A DNA stretch of 64,000 nucleotides, taken from assembly GCF_000193495.2 (NCBI RefSeq), contig NZ_AP023410.1, positions 1,860,001-1,924,000 of the forward strand, read 5' to 3'. Below the pieces are notes generated by a model, which did no database searches, was not told the origin of the DNA, and was given only the letters and a program-made list of their open reading frames with translations. The DNA is from Acetobacter aceti NBRC 14818 (GTDB lineage: Bacteria; Pseudomonadota; Alphaproteobacteria; Acetobacterales; Acetobacteraceae). Numbering within the stretch: position 1 is the stretch's first letter; every line of letters starts with the position of its first letter. The translations under genes were made by a program, and so were the position numbers. Shown one piece after another: positions 59,960 to 64,000 of the stretch.

Positions 59960-61060
59960 TCATGCCACAGGCTGACGCTCCGCATCGGCAACAGACCGGC
60001 TGGCCGTCAGCGAGGACATGTTCCCCAGACGGACACGAATGCCTTCATTGAAATGATGCGTGACCATGTCCATCGCCACATCAACAGCCGATGCGAAGCC
60101 TTCCGCATCCGTGCCGCCATGTGACTTCACAACCACACCGTTCAGCCCGACAAAGACCGCCCCGTTATACCGGCGCGGATCAAGCCAGTCCTTCATGCGC
60201 TCCAGAGCCGGGCGGACAAGAAGATAGGCCAGACGACCGGCCAGACTGCTGGTAAACACCTGCCGGAACAGGCCGGACGCCATTTTCATGGTGCCCTCGC
60301 CTGTTTTCAGCGCCACATTTCCCGTGAAGCCATCCGTCACGACAATGTCCGTCGTGCCAGCCGTGATGTCATGCCCTTCGACAAAACCATGAAACTGCCC
60401 GGCAAGCGGGCTGTCTCTCAGCACGTCAGCGGCCTGACGCAGCTTTTCGTCGCCCTTCAGTTCCTCCGCCCCGACATTCAGCAGACCGATCGTGGGAGCA
60501 GGCAGACCAAGCACAGCCTTGGCGAAGGCTTCACCCATCACGGCGAATTCGACCAGATTACGCCAGTCGCATCCCACATTGGCCCCCAGATCCAGCATGA
60601 CGACATCGCCCTTCATGCTGGGACTGATGGCCGCCATGGCGGGACGGGAAATACCGGGAAGCGTCTTGATGACGATCTTGGCAAGAGCCAGCATCGCACC
60701 GCTGTTTCCAGCCGATATGACACCGGCTGCTTCACCACTGGCCACTGCGTTCATAACTACGCGCAGGGATGAATCCTTCAGCCGCAACGCAGCCGTGGGT
60801 TTCATGTCCATGCTGACAGCAGCAGACGCATGCCGGATCGTGCAGATGGCGGCGGCTTTAGGATGCCGGGCAAGAAGCGGCTGAAGGCGTTTTTCGTCAC
60901 CAACAAGCAGCACCCGGGCTCCCGGATGCCGATCCGCTGCGACAGCGAGACCCGCAACGACCATTTCAGGGCCCCCATCGCCTCCCATCGCATCAACAGC
61001 GAGGGAAAACGGTTCCGGACTCTGAGCAGTCTCTGCGGCGGAATGCTCGACTTCGTTCAT
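59960..61060 (-). CDS. plsX: Phosphate acyltransferase PlsX
   Basis: 366 residues. Makes acyl phosphate from acyl-ACP for PlsY. LAVDAMGGDGGPEMVV near the start, SAGNSGAMLALA and VLDLGANVGC-like segments (VMLDLGANVGCDWRNL) are typical. 78 bp after rpmF in the usual rpmF-plsX-fabH order. Confidence 0.96.
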   Translation of the reverse strand: MNEVEHSAAETAQSPEPFSLAVDAMGGDGGPEMVVAGLAVAADRHPGARVLLVGDEKRLQPLLARHPKAAAICTIRHASAAVSMDMKPTAALRLKDSSLRVVMNAVASGEAAGVISAGNSGAMLALAKIVIKTLPGISRPAMAAISPSMKGDVVMLDLGANVGCDWRNLVEFAVMGEAFAKAVLGLPAPTIGLLNVGAEELKGDEKLRQAADVLRDSPLAGQFHGFVEGHDITAGTTDIVVTDGFTGNVALKTGEGTMKMASGLFRQVFTSSLAGRLAYLLVRPALERMKDWLDPRRYNGAVFVGLNGVVVKSHGGTDAEGFASAVDVAMDMVTHHFNEGIRVRLGNMSSLTASRSVADAERQPVA

Positions 61061-61138
61061 GAATGCGATCCGGCTTTCATGAACGAAGAGCGTCTTGCCT
61101 CATCAGGGATACTGCTTGTCACCTTACCAACACCGCAA

Positions 61139-61342
61139 TCAGGCGCGAACTGCAACTTTCAGGGCCTTACCGGCAGCGATCACTTCGCGACCATCATAAT
61201 GACCACAATGGCTGCAGACGTGGTGCGGGCGCTTCAGCTCGCCGCAGTTGCCGCACTCGGCGTGGGCTTCAACCGTCAGGGCCTGATGGCTGCGACGCAT
61301 ACCACGGCGGGAAGGAGACGTTTTTCTTTTAGGTACAGCCAT
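61139..61342 (-). CDS. rpmF: 50S ribosomal protein L32 (zinc-binding)
   Basis: 67 residues. [20 protein letters not shown] start and a C-x2-C-x9-C-x2-C zinc ribbon (CGNC ... CSHC). The zinc form is retained. Precedes plsX, 151 bp after the yceD-like gene. Confidence 0.97.
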   Translation of the reverse strand: MAVPKRKTSPSRRGMRRSHQALTVEAHAECGNCGELKRPHHVCSHCGHYDGREVIAAGKALKVAVRA

Positions 61343-61493
61343 GGGTCCAAGCCCCTCCGAAATGATGGCATCCCGGAACCGCCGGGAGACGGAACCTGGA
61401 CATAACTACAATTGAGGGCGGGGCTCTACCAGACCAGCCGCAGTTCCGCAAGGACCGATCGAAAACTGGCAGGCCCGCACGACGCGCAGACGT

Positions 61494-62069
61494 TCAAGAA
61501 CCGTCGCGTTTCAGCTTCGCCAATGCAGCGAAGGGATTGGGGCGCTCCTCGACCTCTCCTTCTTCCTCCTGCCGGGAAATATCGTCCTCGGTCAGAATGG
61601 CCGCAGGCCGCGCCACGCCCGGCCTCCGGGGATAGGGATCAAGCGTGAGGGACAACTGTTCGACAGCGGCTTCACCCAGATCGATTACGTCACCATCGTA
61701 AGGGACATCGTCGATTTCATCCAGTTCACCGTTTTCATCGAACGATCCATCATGCTCGGACGCCGGAACGAATCGGATGACGAAGCGTTCTGCGATCACA
61801 TCCTCGAACACTTCCAGAGTCAGCACACAGAGCTGGCTGAGCCGCGCCGTCATCGAACCGGTCGCCTGCACCGTATGCCCGGTCTGGGGGAACAGCTCAT
61901 ACCGGCATGTCAGACTCGCAACATCCGGCAGCCCAAGCCGCTGGGCGATCCGCGCGCACTCGGCTTCAGTCGCGGTCACCGAGATTTCACGGGGAGAGTC
62001 GGCGGACGCACCGCGCAATGTTCTCACAAGAACGGGGCGGGAAAATTCGGAAACTCCGGAAGCAGTCAC
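61494..62069 (-). CDS. yceD: YceD/DUF177 family protein
   Basis: 191 residues from a GTG at 62067-62069 with AAGGA nine bases upstream; an ATG twelve codons earlier lacks a ribosome site. The family always lies next to rpmF and is linked to 23S rRNA or ribosome biogenesis; biochemical role not settled. Conserved central part SLTCRYELFPQTGHTVQATG and an acidic loop with YDGDVIDLGEAAVEQLSLTL, then FAALAKLKRD at the end. Confidence 0.9.
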   Translation of the reverse strand: MTASGVSEFSRPVLVRTLRGASADSPREISVTATEAECARIAQRLGLPDVASLTCRYELFPQTGHTVQATGSMTARLSQLCVLTLEVFEDVIAERFVIRFVPASEHDGSFDENGELDEIDDVPYDGDVIDLGEAAVEQLSLTLDPYPRRPGVARPAAILTEDDISRQEEEGEVEERPNPFAALAKLKRDGS

Positions 62070-62210
62070 TCTATACAGTCCTTTCCCGACACAAAGCCCG
62101 ATCATAACGCCAACAGTGTGGCAGAAAACACTCTATCGGACACCCGTTCCTTGTGCTTTAACGGCAAGAATATTTACCGGGTCCATTCGTGGAGAGAACA
62201 GACTACCGTC

Positions 62211-62816
62211 ATGTCAAAACGCCAGCCCTTCTCCCGGACTGAATCACGGCCAGCAGCAGCTCGGCGTAGCAGACAGGCCCTCATGGCTCTGGGTCTGACG
62301 GGCGGGCTGTTCCTCCTGTCGGGCTGTTCGTTCCTCGAAAACTCGCCCATGCCGCGCGGTTCGCTCATCGAGGCCGACGATTACAACCAGCTCAAGCCCG
62401 GTGTGAGCAATCGCGCCGACGCGCTCGATCTGCTCGGTTCGCCAACCTCCAAGGCGACCTTCGACGACAACACCTGGATCTATGTGTCGATGATGACGGC
62501 GCCGACCCCGGCGAACTTTCCGCACGTCACGAAGCAGCAGGTCGTCGTCCTGAATTTCGATCAGGCCGGGACGCTCCGCTCCCTCCGGACGCTGGGACCG
62601 AAGGACGCCAAACATCCGGGCATGGTCGGCGACAAGACCCCGACGCCGGGCACCAAGATCAACATTCTTCAGGAAATCATCGGCAACGTCGGGCGCTACA
62701 ACCCGATGCAGGGCATGATGAACAACAGCTCCTTCGGCGGCGGCAACGGTGGAAGTGGAATGGGCGGCATGAGCGCTGGCCCGGGTCATGGTGGCGCGGG
62801 CAACAGTCTGCCCTGA
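62211..62816 (+). CDS. bamE: Outer membrane assembly lipoprotein BamE
   Basis: 201 residues from the ATG at 62211 (GGAGAG upstream). Lipobox LLSGC puts the lipidated cysteine at residue 39. The SmpA/OmlA domain is visible as YNQLKPGVSNRADALDLLGS and TWIYVS. BamE supports the BAM complex in inserting beta-barrel proteins. A long Gly/Met-rich C-terminal tail (about 50 residues, GGGNGGSGMGGMSAG) is beyond the usual domain. Divergent from yceD, as in many alphaproteobacteria. Confidence 0.92.
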   Translation: MSKRQPFSRTESRPAAARRSRQALMALGLTGGLFLLSGCSFLENSPMPRGSLIEADDYNQLKPGVSNRADALDLLGSPTSKATFDDNTWIYVSMMTAPTPANFPHVTKQQVVVLNFDQAGTLRSLRTLGPKDAKHPGMVGDKTPTPGTKINILQEIIGNVGRYNPMQGMMNNSSFGGGNGGSGMGGMSAGPGHGGAGNSLP

Positions 62817-62859
62817 TCCTTACCTAGCCTCTCTGCTGAATGGAACGAACGGCGTCTGT

Positions 62860-64000
62860 TCAGCGCGGCAGAGTGATATGCACATTCAGTCCGCCCTGTG
62901 GACTTTCTCCCAGCTGGATATCGCCACCATGCGCCCGCACGATGTCACGGACAATCGTCAGGCCCAGCCCTGTTCCGCCCTTCTTGCTGCTTGAAAACGC
63001 ACGGAAAACTTCCTCCCTGCGCTCAGGCGGAATACCCGGCCCATCGTCATCCACATCAATGATGATGCTGCGTCCTTCCTGACGCCCTGAAAGCCATATG
63101 GCGGCGTTGAGGCGACGGGCATTCTCCAGAACATTGCTCAACATGCGCCGCATCGCATCCGGACGCGCTTCAATGATCAGCCCCGGTTCGCAGGTCACTG
63201 CGTTGACCCGCCCCCCGGCACGCACGATGGCGGCAGCAACGTCCTCCAGCAGCACGGCGACATCCAGCTTTTCCGGTACTTCTGCCCCCTCGCCGCGAGC
63301 GAAAGAGAGATAGCTTTCGATCAGTCGCTCCATCTCAGCAACATCACCGATCATGTCATGCACATCATCCCGCAAGTGTCCGGCATCCACCATGCCAGAC
63401 TGAGGAAACATGGCGAGAGAGAGCCTCAATCGGGTCAGGGGCGTCCGCAAATCATGCGACACACCCGCCAGCACGGCGGTGCGCTGCATGACGAATCGGG
63501 AAATCCGTTCCTGCATGCGGTTGAACGCCACGGCAGCCTTCCGGACCTCGCGGGCTCCCTCCGGCCTGATGGGACCAACGTCCCGGCCCAGACCGAACTG
63601 CTCGGCAGCCCTTGCCAGACGCCTCACGGCCCGGACCTGATTCTGCATGAAGAGCGCCGCCACAGCGAACAGCAGCAGTGAACTGCCCAGAGCCCAGAAT
63701 ACGAAAAGCCAGATCTGACCGACATCCAGCCGCTTGCGCGGTGCGTCGATCTTCATGACACCGTCCGGGAGCTGGATCAGAATGAACACGTGGCGTTCAT
63801 CGGTCAGCCAGTCCACAAAAAACGGATAGGAAATGAAGGCCTGAAGCGTGCGGACGAGGTCCTCATCCATCGGCCCGACGACATGCGTCGAACCGAATTT
63901 CGTCAGCTTCGCATTCTGATGCCATTCCACAATGAGCTGGGTGCGTGACCGGACCTGTCTGGTCAGCCAGGCCCGGTCGGCGCGCGTCTGATAACGCTCC
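62860..64000 (-). CDS. EnvZ-like sensor histidine kinase (3' part)
   Basis: Partial: the frame is open to the window edge, about 380 codons present. A periplasmic segment is followed by a membrane helix (IWLFVFWALGSSLLLFAVAA), a HAMP domain, then the phospho-acceptor box GVSHDLRTPLTRLRLSLAMF and the ATPase N, G1, F and G2 boxes (SNVLENARR, DDDGPGIPP, EVFRAFSS, GGTGLGLTIV). The cognate OmpR-type regulator should lie beyond the window, upstream of this gene. The last residues are LNVHITLPR. Confidence 0.9.
   Translation of the reverse strand, partial: ERYQTRADRAWLTRQVRSRTQLIVEWHQNAKLTKFGSTHVVGPMDEDLVRTLQAFISYPFFVDWLTDERHVFILIQLPDGVMKIDAPRKRLDVGQIWLFVFWALGSSLLLFAVAALFMQNQVRAVRRLARAAEQFGLGRDVGPIRPEGAREVRKAAVAFNRMQERISRFVMQRTAVLAGVSHDLRTPLTRLRLSLAMFPQSGMVDAGHLRDDVHDMIGDVAEMERLIESYLSFARGEGAEVPEKLDVAVLLEDVAAAIVRAGGRVNAVTCEPGLIIEARPDAMRRMLSNVLENARRLNAAIWLSGRQEGRSIIIDVDDDGPGIPPERREEVFRAFSSSKKGGTGLGLTIVRDIVRAHGGDIQLGESPQGGLNVHITLPR

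Noticed and set aside
61752..62210. N-terminal extension of bamE by 153 codons
   Set aside because: It overlaps yceD antisense, while the ATG at 62211 is followed directly by a signal peptide and lipobox.

Overview
The window looks like chromosome of an acetic acid bacterium (Alphaproteobacteria, Acetobacteraceae). The pointers are a class I lysyl-tRNA synthetase, a membrane-bound three-subunit FAD dehydrogenase with a three-haem cytochrome c, osmoregulated periplasmic glucan genes, the alphaproteobacterial order yceD-rpmF-plsX-fabH-ihfA-merR, and generally high GC. The genus cannot be fixed from the sequence alone.

Layout. 1-24.1 kb, all on the minus strand: one translation/transcription supercluster. 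In transcription order it is rplK-rplA-rplJ-rplL-rpoB-rpoC, terminator, rpsL-rpsG-tuf, then the S10 operon (rpsJ to rpsQ) running into the spc operon (rplN to secY, cut by the window edge). fusA is absent between rpsG and tuf, and secE-nusG is absent upstream of rplK. 24.3-25.9 kb: recX, an overlapping CHAP-type lipoprotein, and a lone tatA. 26-28.9 kb: methionine-salvage genes mtnB-mtnD-mtnC overlapping ribF. 29-33.3 kb: an HSL-type esterase, an oleate hydratase and a DHDPS-superfamily aldolase. 33.7-41.5 kb (minus): class I lysS, a C-terminally short mprF, then small, large and cytochrome subunits of a gluconate-2-dehydrogenase-type complex. 41.6-47.5 kb (plus): Do protease, a ModE-like one-domain regulator, and opgG-opgH. 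47.8-48.9 kb: an AT-rich, probably acquired acyltransferase gene broken by one in-frame stop. 49.1-55.8 kb: bacterioferritin, an unknown protein with a striking palindromic promoter, comEC, a small repeat protein, radA and an OmpA-like protein. 55.9-62.1 kb (minus): IMPase family, efp, tRNA-Pro(GGG), merR, ihfA, fabH, plsX, rpmF and yceD. 62.2-64 kb: bamE and the 3' part of an EnvZ-like histidine kinase.

How it fits together. The first third is ribosome and RNA polymerase production with several hairpins at typical autoregulation or attenuation points. The middle is accessory and periplasmic metabolism: sugar-acid oxidation feeding the respiratory chain, glucan synthesis, fatty-acid hydration and membrane lipid modification. 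The last part is housekeeping (lipid synthesis, outer membrane assembly, DNA repair and uptake). No CRISPR array, prophage or insertion sequence was seen.

Most worth a second look: (a) an AGAA-N3-TTCT palindrome that is exactly the 17-bp spacer of the predicted promoter of the unknown gene convergent with bacterioferritin, with the same palindrome core upstream of bfr itself; (b) an mprF lacking half of its synthase domain directly behind lysyl-tRNA synthetase; (c) the str operon without fusA; (d) the acyltransferase with a single nonsense codon; (e) the stand-alone PDV-repeat protein.
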